Of a stretch of DNA of 64,000 nt, positions 1-6,417 are shown one piece after another. The stretch comes from Lutibacter sp. B1. Lineage in GTDB: Bacteria; Bacteroidota; Bacteroidia; Flavobacteriales; Flavobacteriaceae. Position 1 is the stretch's first letter. Each line of letters starts with the position of its first letter. The stretch is from contig NZ_JAAZUI010000018.1 of NCBI RefSeq assembly GCF_012524075.1, forward strand, positions 1 to 64,000, read 5' to 3'. The notes below the pieces were generated by a model, which did no database searches, was not told where the DNA came from, and saw only the letters and a list, made by a program, of their open reading frames with translations. The translations under genes were made by a program, and so were the position numbers.

Positions 1-71
1 AAAGGAACAAATTCTAAACAAAAATCATCTATAGAACAAAAAATTTGAGTAATTTTAATAGCAGAAATCAT
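1..71 (-). CDS. IS982-family-like transposase, N-terminal fragment cut by the window edge
   Basis: An open frame starts with ATG at 71-69 on the minus strand and runs off the window. It encodes 23 complete residues with the stretch KITQIFCSIDDFCLEF. From memory, transposases of the IS982 family in Bacteroidota begin with a closely similar ITEIF..xDDFC.EF segment, which is the basis of the call. Only the extreme N-terminus is visible, so no catalytic DDE residues can be checked. A strong inverted repeat (72-132) abuts the start codon. The alternative is a chance open frame, but the match in spacing and its position next to a broken gene make that less likely. Confidence 0.55.
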   Translation of the reverse strand, partial: MISAIKITQIFCSIDDFCLEFVP

Positions 72-132
72 AAGCGAAATATTTAGTTATAAAATTGAAT
101 TTCAATACTTTAATTTACTAATTATTTCGCTT
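72..132 (-). promoter_or_regulatory. Stem-loop immediately upstream of the transposase start codon
   Basis: The arms at 72-86 and 118-132 are 15 bases each and pair at 14 of 15 positions around a 31-base loop, which itself contains ATTGAA-A-TTCAAT. Base 72 is adjacent to the transposase start codon, so in any transcript that enters from the interrupted gene the stem would bury the ribosome binding region. Several insertion sequences use such a hairpin to avoid activation by read-through; its role here is inference. Confidence 0.5.
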
Positions 133-171
133 TTTTCTTGTAAATAAATCAACTTTTTTATGTCGAACTCA

Positions 172-600
172 CGTTAAATAAGATTGCCATTTAGTATATT
201 CATTTGGAAAATCTAAACGAATATCGGGCATAATAGAAGTTATTGCATTAAATAAGTTGCTTTTTTGAGCTTGTAGGTTCGCATAAAACTCGTCGCTATT
301 AATTTTTATTAATGTTTCGCCTTTAGAATATGTTGTGCCTGATTTAAAATCTTTTGTGCCATTTATTAATACACCTTGTACTTCAGAATATAATTCAATT
401 TTATTTTTAGCAATTAAATTTCCATTAGTAGTTATAACAATTGGGATAGGTTTATTTGTAACTGTTTCGGTATAAACAGTTTTAACAATTCTATTAGTTA
501 CTTGCTTCGTTTTTTTCTTATTATCTATTAAATATTTTGCCAAAAAAAATGAACCAGCTAAAAGTAATATTGATAATGCTATTCCTATTGTTTTTCTCAT
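172..600 (-). pseudogene. Truncated RND-efflux/HlyD-type membrane fusion protein
   Basis: The frame encodes 143 residues and ends in TGA at 171-169. Residues 5-25 form an N-terminal membrane anchor. The segment from about 45 to 115 matches the start of periplasmic adaptor proteins: a beta strand with PIPIVITTNGNL, then a lipoyl-like half with the ELYSEVQGVL, GTTYSKGETL and KINSDEF strings. Family members have about 350-400 residues, so the second half of the hairpin, the beta-barrel and the membrane-proximal domain are missing. The homology stops where the IS982-like sequence begins, so the gene appears to be disrupted by insertion. A good promoter (622-651) is retained. Partner RND pump genes would be expected beyond the left edge. 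The product is unlikely to function. Confidence 0.7.
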
Positions 601-621
601 CTAACATGAATTTTAATTTTG

Positions 622-651
622 CAAATATAATATTATGCTAAATATGACAAA
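622..651 (-). promoter_or_regulatory. Promoter of the membrane fusion protein gene
   Basis: On the minus strand this reads TTTG (complement of 648-651), an 18-base spacer, then TATATTTG (complement of 622-629). This fits the Bacteroidota consensus TTTG-N17-20-TAnnTTTG. The predicted transcription start lies about 15-18 bases before the ATG at 600. Confidence 0.6.
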
Positions 652-700
652 TAATTTTGGAAACGATTACAAGTTTGTTTTAAATTATTAAATATTTAAC

Positions 701-733
701 AAAAAAAAAACACTCAAAAGAGTGATTTTTTAA
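701..733 (-). terminator. Intrinsic terminator of the first LRR gene
   Basis: On the minus strand a CACTC/GAGTG stem with a TTTT loop is followed by ten T residues. It lies about 25 bases after the stop codon at 756. Confidence 0.75.
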
Positions 734-755
734 TGAATATCTTTATATAAGAATT

Positions 756-1607
756 TTATTCCGGTTTATAAGTTGCTTGTGAAACTGTAGTATTTTTTAA
801 ATTAGTTACTCCTGCATTTTTATACTCAAAATTGGTTAACAAAGGTAAATTATTAATAGAACTATCAATATTTCCAACAAATTTATTATTATTTAAAAGT
901 AAAACTTCTAAACTTGTTAATTTGCCTAGTTTGCTCGGAATTTCACCTTCAAATACATTATTTGCTAAAGCAAGTACTTTTAAATTTGATAAATCGCTTA
1001 GTTCATCAGGAATAAAACCAAACATTGAATTATCAAGCAAACTTAATACTTTTAAATTCTTTAAACTTTTTATTTCAGGAGATATGATGCCAATTAGCTT
1101 ATTACTACTTAAATGTAAAACTTCTAATTTAGCCAGATTGTAAATAGAGTTTGGTAAATTACCTGTAATATTATTGTTATACAATACTAATTTTTTCAAG
1201 TTTTTTAAAGCACCAATATTGGAAGGAATATCTCCTCCAATCTGATTCATATAAAGCTGTAATGTTTCTAAAGAGGATATAGTTGTTAATTCAGCAGGTA
1301 TTACACCGTCAATTTTATTAAATCCTAAATTTAGATGTTTTAAAGATTTTAAATTTCCAATTGATGAAGGTATTGAACCTTTTAAATTATTCATACTTAG
1401 GTTTATTCCTGTAACAGAATTATTTTCAATAGTTACACCATACCAAGAGGTAACATCTTTTTTTAAATTCCATGAAATATTCCAATTTTTACCATTGGTT
1501 GATTTGTAAAAATCTATTAAAGCAGTTTTTTCAACATCAGAAATCTGTGAAAATGAAAGTGAAGAAAATGCTATCAAAAACAAAATTAAAGCAACTGTTT
1601 TTTTCAT
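756..1607 (-). CDS. Secreted leucine-rich-repeat protein, copy 1
   Basis: This is a 283-residue protein with a signal peptide (residues 1-20, ending SFSQ). A short N-terminal cap (about 24-62) has the pattern LIDFYKSTNGKNW...W.GV seen in Bacteroidota LRR proteins. About eight 24-residue repeats of plant-like type (LxxLxxLxLxxNxLxGxIPxx) cover 63-260. The C-terminus ends without a type IX sorting domain or a membrane anchor. It is about 70% identical by eye, without gaps, to the 283-residue product of 1998-2849, so the pair is a tandem duplication. Its function is unknown; such repeats usually bind proteins or glycans. The gene has its own terminator, and its upstream region holds a conserved module shared with copy 2. 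Confidence 0.85.
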   Translation of the reverse strand: MKKTVALILFLIAFSSLSFSQISDVEKTALIDFYKSTNGKNWNISWNLKKDVTSWYGVTIENNSVTGINLSMNNLKGSIPSSIGNLKSLKHLNLGFNKIDGVIPAELTTISSLETLQLYMNQIGGDIPSNIGALKNLKKLVLYNNNITGNLPNSIYNLAKLEVLHLSSNKLIGIISPEIKSLKNLKVLSLLDNSMFGFIPDELSDLSNLKVLALANNVFEGEIPSKLGKLTSLEVLLLNNNKFVGNIDSSINNLPLLTNFEYKNAGVTNLKNTTVSQATYKPE

Positions 1608-1689
1608 CTTAATTATAGATTTTCAGGTTATAATTTTCTATGACACTTATCTAAATTAAAGAAAGATTTTCAAAAAAACAAAATATCGA

Positions 1690-1718
1690 ACCATTTATAG
1701 TGTTTTCTTAACCATTTA
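1690..1718 (-). promoter_or_regulatory. 21-bp-spaced direct repeat upstream of LRR copy 1
   Basis: TAAATGGT (minus strand) occurs at 1690-1697 and again at 1711-1718, a period of exactly 21 bases (two helical turns). The nearer copy is 83 bases upstream of the start codon. The same pair at the same spacing and nearly the same distance precedes LRR copy 2 (2934-2962). Paired direct repeats with this period are typical of LytTR-type and similar regulators, although the motif does not clearly match the AgrA/LytR consensus. Confidence 0.55.
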
Positions 1719-1768
1719 TTAATTTAAAACAGTTTTAATTTAAAATTTTAAAATCAAAAAAACACTAT

Positions 1769-1800
1769 GTTTACGGGTGCTTAACGTAACTTTAGTTACA
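1769..1800. promoter_or_regulatory. Conserved upstream block with GTAAC-N4-GTTAC palindrome (LRR copy 1)
   Basis: The block reads GTTTAC at 1769-1774 and then the palindrome GTAAC-TTTA-GTTAC at 1786-1799. The equivalent block before LRR copy 2 (3013-3044) has the same spacing, and each lies about 180-195 bases upstream of its gene. A 5-4-5 palindrome is the geometry of Crp/Fnr-family sites. The remainder of the 390-base gap between the LRR genes holds only the direct repeats (1690-1718) and the terminator of copy 2 (1944-1972). Confidence 0.5.
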
Positions 1801-1943
1801 ATATACCGGTTACTAATTATTTTTTAAGGTTTATGAAATAAATTTACAGAAAGTGCTGAATTTTAAAATAAATCATTAAATATAATGATATTTAATTAGT
1901 TTGGGTGATGATAAATTTTCTTTAGATTTTGTAAAAAATAAAT

Positions 1944-1972
1944 AAAAAAATCACTCAAAAAGAGTGATTTTT
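1944..1972 (-). terminator. Intrinsic terminator of the second LRR gene
   Basis: On the minus strand AAATCACTC pairs with GAGTGATTT around a TTTTT loop and is followed by a T run. It is the same hairpin type as at 701-733, consistent with duplication of the entire transcription unit. Confidence 0.75.
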
Positions 1973-1997
1973 AACGAAAACTTTAATTTAAATAAAA

Positions 1998-2849
1998 TTA
2001 TTCTGGTTCAAATGTGGTTTGTGTTATTGCAATATTAGTTAAACTTATTGTATTTGATTTTTTATAGTCAAAATTTGTTAAAAGTGGTAAGTTAATGATA
2101 GAATTATCTATTGATCCTACAAATTTATTATTAGTAAGTAATAAAGTTTCTAGGTTAGTTAATTTGCTCAACTCATTTGGAATTTCTCCTTCAAATACGT
2201 TGTTTGCTAAAGCAAGTTCTTTTAACTGAGTTAAATTGCTAATTTCACTTGGTATAAAACCAAACATTGAATTGTCAAATAAACTTAAAGTTTCAAGTTT
2301 ATTCAAATTTTTAATATCTGGAGATATAGTACCAATTAATTCATTACTACTTAATTGCAATACTTCTAAATTGGTTAACTCATATAAAGAATTTGGCAAA
2401 TTTCCTGTTAGCATATTATTGAATAATACTATTTTTTTTAGGTTAATTAATGCACCAATATTAGAAGGAATATCTCCTTCAAGTTGATTCATATATAACT
2501 GTAATGTTTCAAGCGATTCTATAATTGTTATTTCAGAAGGAATTTCACCATTTAATTTATTGAAACCTAAATTTAAATGTTTTAATGATTTAAGATTTCC
2601 AATAGAAGATGGTATTGTACCTCTTAAATTATTCATGCTTAGGTTCAGTTCTGTAACTGTATTGTTTTCAATAGTTACACCGTTCCAAGTACTAACATCA
2701 GTATTCAAATTCCATGAAGTATTCCAATTTTCTCCATCAGTAGATCTATATAAATCAACTAAAGCATTTTTTTCCAAATCTGAGATTTGAGAATAGCAAA
2801 GAGGGGAAATTGCTATTAAAAAAATGATTAATGAGGTTATTTTTTTCAT
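1998..2849 (-). CDS. Secreted leucine-rich-repeat protein, copy 2
   Basis: This 283-residue protein has the same plan as copy 1: a signal peptide (1-20, ending CYSQ), an N-terminal cap with LVDLYRSTDGENWNTSW, and about eight 24-residue repeats to about residue 260. The match to copy 1 is gap-free, with substitutions concentrated on variable repeat positions and in the last 20 residues. It has its own terminator and a promoter region with the duplicated control elements. The two copies probably bind different ligands or are alternatively expressed, but that is inference. No lipobox or sorting signal is visible. Confidence 0.85.
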   Translation of the reverse strand: MKKITSLIIFLIAISPLCYSQISDLEKNALVDLYRSTDGENWNTSWNLNTDVSTWNGVTIENNTVTELNLSMNNLRGTIPSSIGNLKSLKHLNLGFNKLNGEIPSEITIIESLETLQLYMNQLEGDIPSNIGALINLKKIVLFNNMLTGNLPNSLYELTNLEVLQLSSNELIGTISPDIKNLNKLETLSLFDNSMFGFIPSEISNLTQLKELALANNVFEGEIPNELSKLTNLETLLLTNNKFVGSIDNSIINLPLLTNFDYKKSNTISLTNIAITQTTFEPE

Positions 2850-2933
2850 AATGTTTTGGATTTAAGGGGTTCATGTTTTGCAAAATCCTATAGCTAAAGT
2901 AAATTATTATTTTCAATTTACCAAATAAATACT

Positions 2934-2962
2934 ACCATTTATTGTGTTTATTTTACCATTTA
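2934..2962 (-). promoter_or_regulatory. 21-bp-spaced direct repeat upstream of LRR copy 2
   Basis: TAAATGGT (minus strand) lies at 2934-2941 and 2955-2962, again 21 bases apart, with the nearer copy 85 bases before the start codon. It corresponds to 1690-1718 before copy 1. Confidence 0.55.
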
Positions 2963-3012
2963 TTAATTTTTTGTCATTTTTTAAGGTTTGGTAAAATATT
3001 TATAACGGTATA

Positions 3013-3044
3013 GTTTACAAGTGTTCTAAGTAATATAGGTTACA
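3013..3044. promoter_or_regulatory. Conserved upstream block with GTAAT-N4-GTTAC palindrome (LRR copy 2 / bshB1)
   Basis: GTTTAC at 3013-3018 is followed at 3030-3043 by GTAAT-ATAG-GTTAC, one mismatch from the palindrome at 1786-1799 and with identical internal spacing. It sits in the divergent region between LRR copy 2 and bshB1, and could act on either. Confidence 0.45.
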
Positions 3045-3056
3045 TTAAAAATGTTA

Positions 3057-3064
3057 TATATTTG
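3057..3064 (+). promoter_or_regulatory. -7 promoter element of bshB1
   Basis: TATATTTG matches TAnnTTTG and places transcription start about 20 bases before the ATG at 3091. No clear -33 TTTG is seen; the palindrome at 3030-3043 occupies that place. Confidence 0.5.
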
Positions 3065-3090
3065 TTGCAACATTTTAACAATTATTTTAT

Positions 3091-3807
3091 ATGAAACTAG
3101 ATATTTTAGCAATTGGAGCTCATCCTGATGATGTTGAATTGGGTTGTGGAGCAACAATTGCAAAAGAAATTTCGTTGGGGAAAAAAGTAGGTATTTTAGA
3201 TTTAACAAGAGGTGAATTAGGTACTAGAGGCTCAGCCGAAATAAGAGATAATGAAGCCGCTAAAGCAGGTGAAATTTTAGGAATTTCTGTTAGAGAAAAT
3301 GTAGCTTTTGCCGATGGTTTTTTTATAAATGATAAAGCACATCAAATTGAAATAATTAAAATTATTAGAAAATATAAACCCGAAATTATTTTGTGTAATG
3401 CTGTTGAGGACAGGCATATTGATCATTCTAAAGGAAGTAAATTGGTTTCTGATGCCTGTTTTTTGTCGGGTTTAATTAAAGTTGAGACCGAATTAAATGG
3501 CAGTAAGCAAGAAGCTTGGAGACCAAAACTGGTGTATCATTATATACAATGGAAGAATTTAGAACCCGATTTTGTAGTTGATATTTCTGATTTTATGGAT
3601 ATTAAATTAAAAGCCGTTAAAGCATATAGTTCTCAATTTTACGATCCTAAAAGCAAAGAGCCGGTTTCTCCAATTTCAAGTAAAAACTTTTTAGATAGTG
3701 TAACATATAGAGCACAGGATTTAGGCAGAATAATAGGAGTTGATTATGCAGAAGGCTTTAATGTTGAACGTTATGTTGCCGTGAAATCTTTAGAGAATTT
3801 AATTTAA
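3091..3807 (+). CDS. bshB1: Bacillithiol biosynthesis deacetylase BshB1 (LmbE family)
   Basis: This 238-residue protein belongs to the LmbE/PIG-L zinc deacetylase family. The zinc motif GAHPDDVELGCG is at residues 8-19 (His10, Asp12, Asp13), and the third ligand is in EDRHIDHSKG near residue 113. Length and motifs such as LTRGELGTRGSAEIR fit BshB1, which removes acetate from N-acetylglucosaminyl-malate to give the precursor of the low-molecular-weight thiol bacillithiol. The enzyme is cytoplasmic. It is transcribed divergently from LRR copy 2 with its own promoter, and no other bsh gene is in the window. LmbE paralogs with other substrates are the main alternative. Confidence 0.85.
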   Translation: MKLDILAIGAHPDDVELGCGATIAKEISLGKKVGILDLTRGELGTRGSAEIRDNEAAKAGEILGISVRENVAFADGFFINDKAHQIEIIKIIRKYKPEIILCNAVEDRHIDHSKGSKLVSDACFLSGLIKVETELNGSKQEAWRPKLVYHYIQWKNLEPDFVVDISDFMDIKLKAVKAYSSQFYDPKSKEPVSPISSKNFLDSVTYRAQDLGRIIGVDYAEGFNVERYVAVKSLENLI

Positions 3808-3859
3808 AAAAATGTTTGCAGAAAATAAGAAATGTATTACATTTGCATCCGCATTAAAT

Positions 3860-3934
3860 GGTGGTTGTAGCTCAGCTGGTTAGAGCGCCGGATTGTGGTT
3901 CCGGAGGTCGCCGGTTCGAACCCGGTCTTCCACC
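3860..3934 (+). tRNA. tRNA-His (GTG)
   Basis: The full cloverleaf can be drawn: D arm GCTC/GAGC, anticodon stem CCGGA/TCCGG with loop TTGTGGT and anticodon GTG at 3895-3897, and T arm GCCGG/CCGGT with loop TTCGAAC. G at 3860 is the extra G-1 diagnostic of tRNA-His, facing C73 at 3934. The complete CCA end is not encoded. The acceptor stem (GTGGTTG against CTTCCAC) has two adjacent T-T mismatches at pairs 5-68 and 6-67. Confidence 0.95.
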
Positions 3935-3940
3935 CAAAAT

Positions 3941-3969
3941 AAAAGGTCTGAATTTTCAGACCTTTTTTT
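3941..3969 (+). terminator. Terminator after tRNA-His
   Basis: AGGTCTGA and TCAGACCT form a perfect 8-bp stem around ATTT, followed by a run of T. Confidence 0.9.
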
Positions 3970-4092
3970 GTTTTTTAATATTTTATACAACCCTGTTTTA
4001 TTGTTAACTTATTTGTTTTAATTGAGTTAGTATCTCTAAACATTTATTGAGAACTTCATTATATTATTTTTCAAATTGCATTAAAACTTTTA

Positions 4093-4794
4093 TTAATTAA
4101 CATTAATGTTAAATAAATACCCTATTAATGCTGTAAGGCCCATAGCAACCGTTCCCCAAAATGTGATTCTAGAAATTGCTTTCCAGATGGGTGCACCTCC
4201 TATTTTTGCAGATAACCCGCCTAAAATAACAAGAAATAGAATTGCAAAACCATATTGATAGAAAATCATTTGTTTTACAGGTAAAAAATAGGAAACGAGA
4301 AAAGGTAATAATCCTCCAAATGTGAAAGAAGCTCCGGAAACAAATGCAGCTTGGAGTGGTTTTGCCTGACTAATTTCATTTATCCCTAATTCATCTATCA
4401 TATGAGCTTCTAATGCATTATGTTCAGTTAATTGTTTAGCTACTTCTAAAGCTGTTTCCTTTTTTACACCTCTTCTTTCATAAATTTTGGCAAGTTCTTT
4501 TAACTCTACTTCCGGCATTTGTTCTAATTCTTCTTTTTCTCTTTCAATGTCTGCATTCTCCACATCGGTTTGAGAGCTTACAGATACATATTCTCCGGCT
4601 GCCATTGATAATGCTCCGGCAACCAATCCTGCTAATGAGGCTAAAACAATTTGATCTCTAATATCACTTGCGGCAGCTACACCGATAGCAATACTTGCAG
4701 TTGATAAAATTCCGTCGTTTGCTCCCAATACAGCTGCTCTTAACCAATTACTTCGGTTTATAAAATGTTTTTCTAATTCTTCTATATCATCCAT
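4093..4794 (-). CDS. VIT1/CCC1-family iron/manganese transporter
   Basis: The protein has 233 residues from the ATG at 4794; an upstream ATG at 4830 would add 12. The MDDIEELEKHFINRS start is preferred because homologs begin with the HxxRSNWLRAAVLGANDG block. Membrane segments are seen near residues 25-45, 50-72, 150-172, 180-200 and 205-228. The central region (about 75-145) is a charged helical domain rich in Glu, as in the metal-binding domain of VIT1. Family members export or sequester ferrous iron and Mn; the bacterial role is probably metal efflux. It is followed upstream on the same strand by an MFS gene 156 bases away; an operon is possible but not shown. Confidence 0.8.
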   Translation of the reverse strand: MDDIEELEKHFINRSNWLRAAVLGANDGILSTASIAIGVAAASDIRDQIVLASLAGLVAGALSMAAGEYVSVSSQTDVENADIEREKEELEQMPEVELKELAKIYERRGVKKETALEVAKQLTEHNALEAHMIDELGINEISQAKPLQAAFVSGASFTFGGLLPFLVSYFLPVKQMIFYQYGFAILFLVILGGLSAKIGGAPIWKAISRITFWGTVAMGLTALIGYLFNINVN

Positions 4795-4950
4795 ATTTTT
4801 CTGATTTAGTTTTCTAATTACTTGCAACAACTTACTTTATTTTTTTAATTAAAGTAGTATATTTTACCTTTCAATATTATTGTAAAAGTTAGAATTATAC
4901 ATATCTTACTTTTCTTTGAAACTGATTAGCTATATTATTGATTACTTTGG

Positions 4951-6141
4951 TTAGGTAATATTAATTTTATTATTTTTTTTATTCCAAATTGTAAATAGAA
5001 CCATTAATAAAGTAGCAATCAATGCCATTATAGAACCAAAATAAAATGGAGCACTCGAATTTATCTTATCATATAATAATCCGGCAATTAAACTTGCAGG
5101 GAGGAGTGTAATACCAAGTATAGCGTGATAGAGTCCATAACCGGTTCCTTTTAAATCTTTACTTATTATATCTGAAATCATTGCTTTTTGACTACTGTCA
5201 GTTAATGCACTATAAAATCCATACAGCATAAATAAGAAAATAAAAATTTGGATATTATTAAACTTGCCAAAAAAGTAATACGTAATTGCATATACTAAAA
5301 ACCCAAGAGTGATTAATTTTTCACGACCAATTTTATCGGATAGTTTACCAATAGGTATTGCAATTAATACAGATATTGTGTTAAAGATCATATACATAAA
5401 AGGAATGTATGATTTATCTATGCCGGTTTCAGTTGTTTTTACGAGTAATAAAGCATCAGCAGAATTACCAAGTGTAAACACAAAAATTATAATGAGAAAA
5501 AAATAGAATTTTTTTGGTAATTGTTTTAGGGAAATTTTATTAGTTTCTCCATTTTTTTCTGACTTTACTTCTTTTATAAAAATAACAATTGTTAAAACTC
5601 CAAAAATTGCCGGAATTGTAGCGAAAAGAAAAATATTTCTATAATTTAAAGGAAAAAAATATAAAAGTAAAAATGCAATCAAAGGTCCAATAATAGCACC
5701 ACTGTTATCCATAGCTTTTTGGAATCCGAATGTTTTACCAGCCTCGTTTTTTTGTACTGAAGCACTTATAAGACTGTCGCGCGGAGCAGTTCTTAAACCT
5801 TTTCCAATACGTTCAAAAAAACGGAAAAATAAAATTTGAACAGGTATTTTTGCTAATGCATAAAAGGGTGTTATGATGGCAGTTATACCATAGCCAATAA
5901 TCATGAATGGTTTGTTTTTTCCTATTTTATCGCTCCAATATCCTGAAATTACTTTTAATAAGGATGCAGTGCTCTCTGCAATTCCTTCAATTAAGGCTAT
6001 AGTTGTTTTGGATGCTCCTATTGATAACAAAAATAAAGGCATAATACTATAGACCATTTTAGTTGATGTATCGGTAAAAAAACTTGTTAGCCCTGTAAAA
6101 AAAGCATTTTTCTCTAGTCCTAATATTTTCTCGTTTTTCAT
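4951..6141 (-). CDS. Major facilitator superfamily transporter
   Basis: This 396-residue protein has about 12 hydrophobic helices and the conserved loop 2-3 motif SGYWSDKIGKNKP near residues 66-78. The repeat of that motif at the start of the second half is GKLSDKIGREK near 265-275. The segment RIGKGLRTAPRDSLI near residue 110 is characteristic of a subfamily of uncharacterised prokaryotic MFS proteins, so the substrate cannot be assigned. The ORF lies between VIT1/CCC1 and uvrA on the minus strand, and its upstream intergenic region contains two dispersed repeats. Confidence 0.75.
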   Translation of the reverse strand: MKNEKILGLEKNAFFTGLTSFFTDTSTKMVYSIMPLFLLSIGASKTTIALIEGIAESTASLLKVISGYWSDKIGKNKPFMIIGYGITAIITPFYALAKIPVQILFFRFFERIGKGLRTAPRDSLISASVQKNEAGKTFGFQKAMDNSGAIIGPLIAFLLLYFFPLNYRNIFLFATIPAIFGVLTIVIFIKEVKSEKNGETNKISLKQLPKKFYFFLIIIFVFTLGNSADALLLVKTTETGIDKSYIPFMYMIFNTISVLIAIPIGKLSDKIGREKLITLGFLVYAITYYFFGKFNNIQIFIFLFMLYGFYSALTDSSQKAMISDIISKDLKGTGYGLYHAILGITLLPASLIAGLLYDKINSSAPFYFGSIMALIATLLMVLFTIWNKKNNKINIT

Positions 6142-6248
6142 TTTATAATATGAATGTTATGAAACGGCTACTGTAAAAGTAGTTATTATTCACTAAGTTT
6201 TTATAGTATAAAAGAAGGTGTGTTTTTTGTTCGATTTTATTTTGATTT

Positions 6249-6260
6249 CGCTCAGTAACC
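6249..6260. repeat. Fragment of REP-like repeat, copy A
   Basis: CGCTCAGTAACC here is the inverse complement of GGTTACTGAGCG at 33244-33255. Similar TGAGCGgAGtcGAAG-type repeats are widespread in intergenic DNA of Flavobacteriia. Both copies look eroded. Confidence 0.4.
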
Positions 6261-6325
6261 AGACAGAAATAATAATTTAATCTTCGGTATTTTATAACTA
6301 GAGTATTTACAAACTTACAATATAG

Positions 6326-6410
6326 TTTGCATTAGGGATTGAAGCTTTGTTTGAGCTCTTTTTGTTTAACAAAAAAGCGAGTGCGTAAAGCCCGGCCCAA
6401 AGGGAATGCC
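6326..6410 (-). repeat. Dispersed about 85-bp intergenic repeat, copy 1
   Basis: This segment shares about 75 of 85 bases with the inverse complement of 17205-17297, including the strings TTAGGGATTGAAGCTTTG and AAAAAAGCGAGTGCGTAAAG. It can fold into an imperfect long hairpin (GCTTT at 6343-6347 against AAAGC at 6387-6391, with inner TTTTTTG/CAAAAAA). It lies immediately after the uvrA stop codon, so it may also serve as a terminator; the other copy lies immediately after aroQ. Confidence 0.8.
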
Positions 6411-6417
6411 AAAGAAA

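Larger units (their letters stand above)
1..171 (-). mobile_element. Left-truncated IS982-family-like insertion sequence (5' end only)
   Basis: The first 171 bases read on the minus strand as the 5' part of an insertion sequence: about 100 bases of leader followed by the start of a transposase. The junction with the host gene is inferred from the abrupt end of membrane-fusion-protein homology near 169-172. The rest of the element, the other inverted repeat and any target-site duplication lie outside the window, so the exact end is uncertain. The element has the same orientation as the gene it interrupts. The 10-base string GTGAGTTCGA at the presumed tip (minus strand) recurs at 28662-28671. 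Confidence 0.6.

Noticed and set aside
832-2790. Open frames on the plus strand opposite both LRR genes.
   Set aside because: They mirror the LRR reading frames, lack ribosome binding sites and encode repetitive Leu/Ile/Ser-rich chains. They are shadows of the repeats.
756-2849. Periodic 72-base DNA similarity could suggest a repeat array such as CRISPR.
   Set aside because: The period equals 24 codons of the LRR unit, the repeats are degenerate, and there are no spacers.
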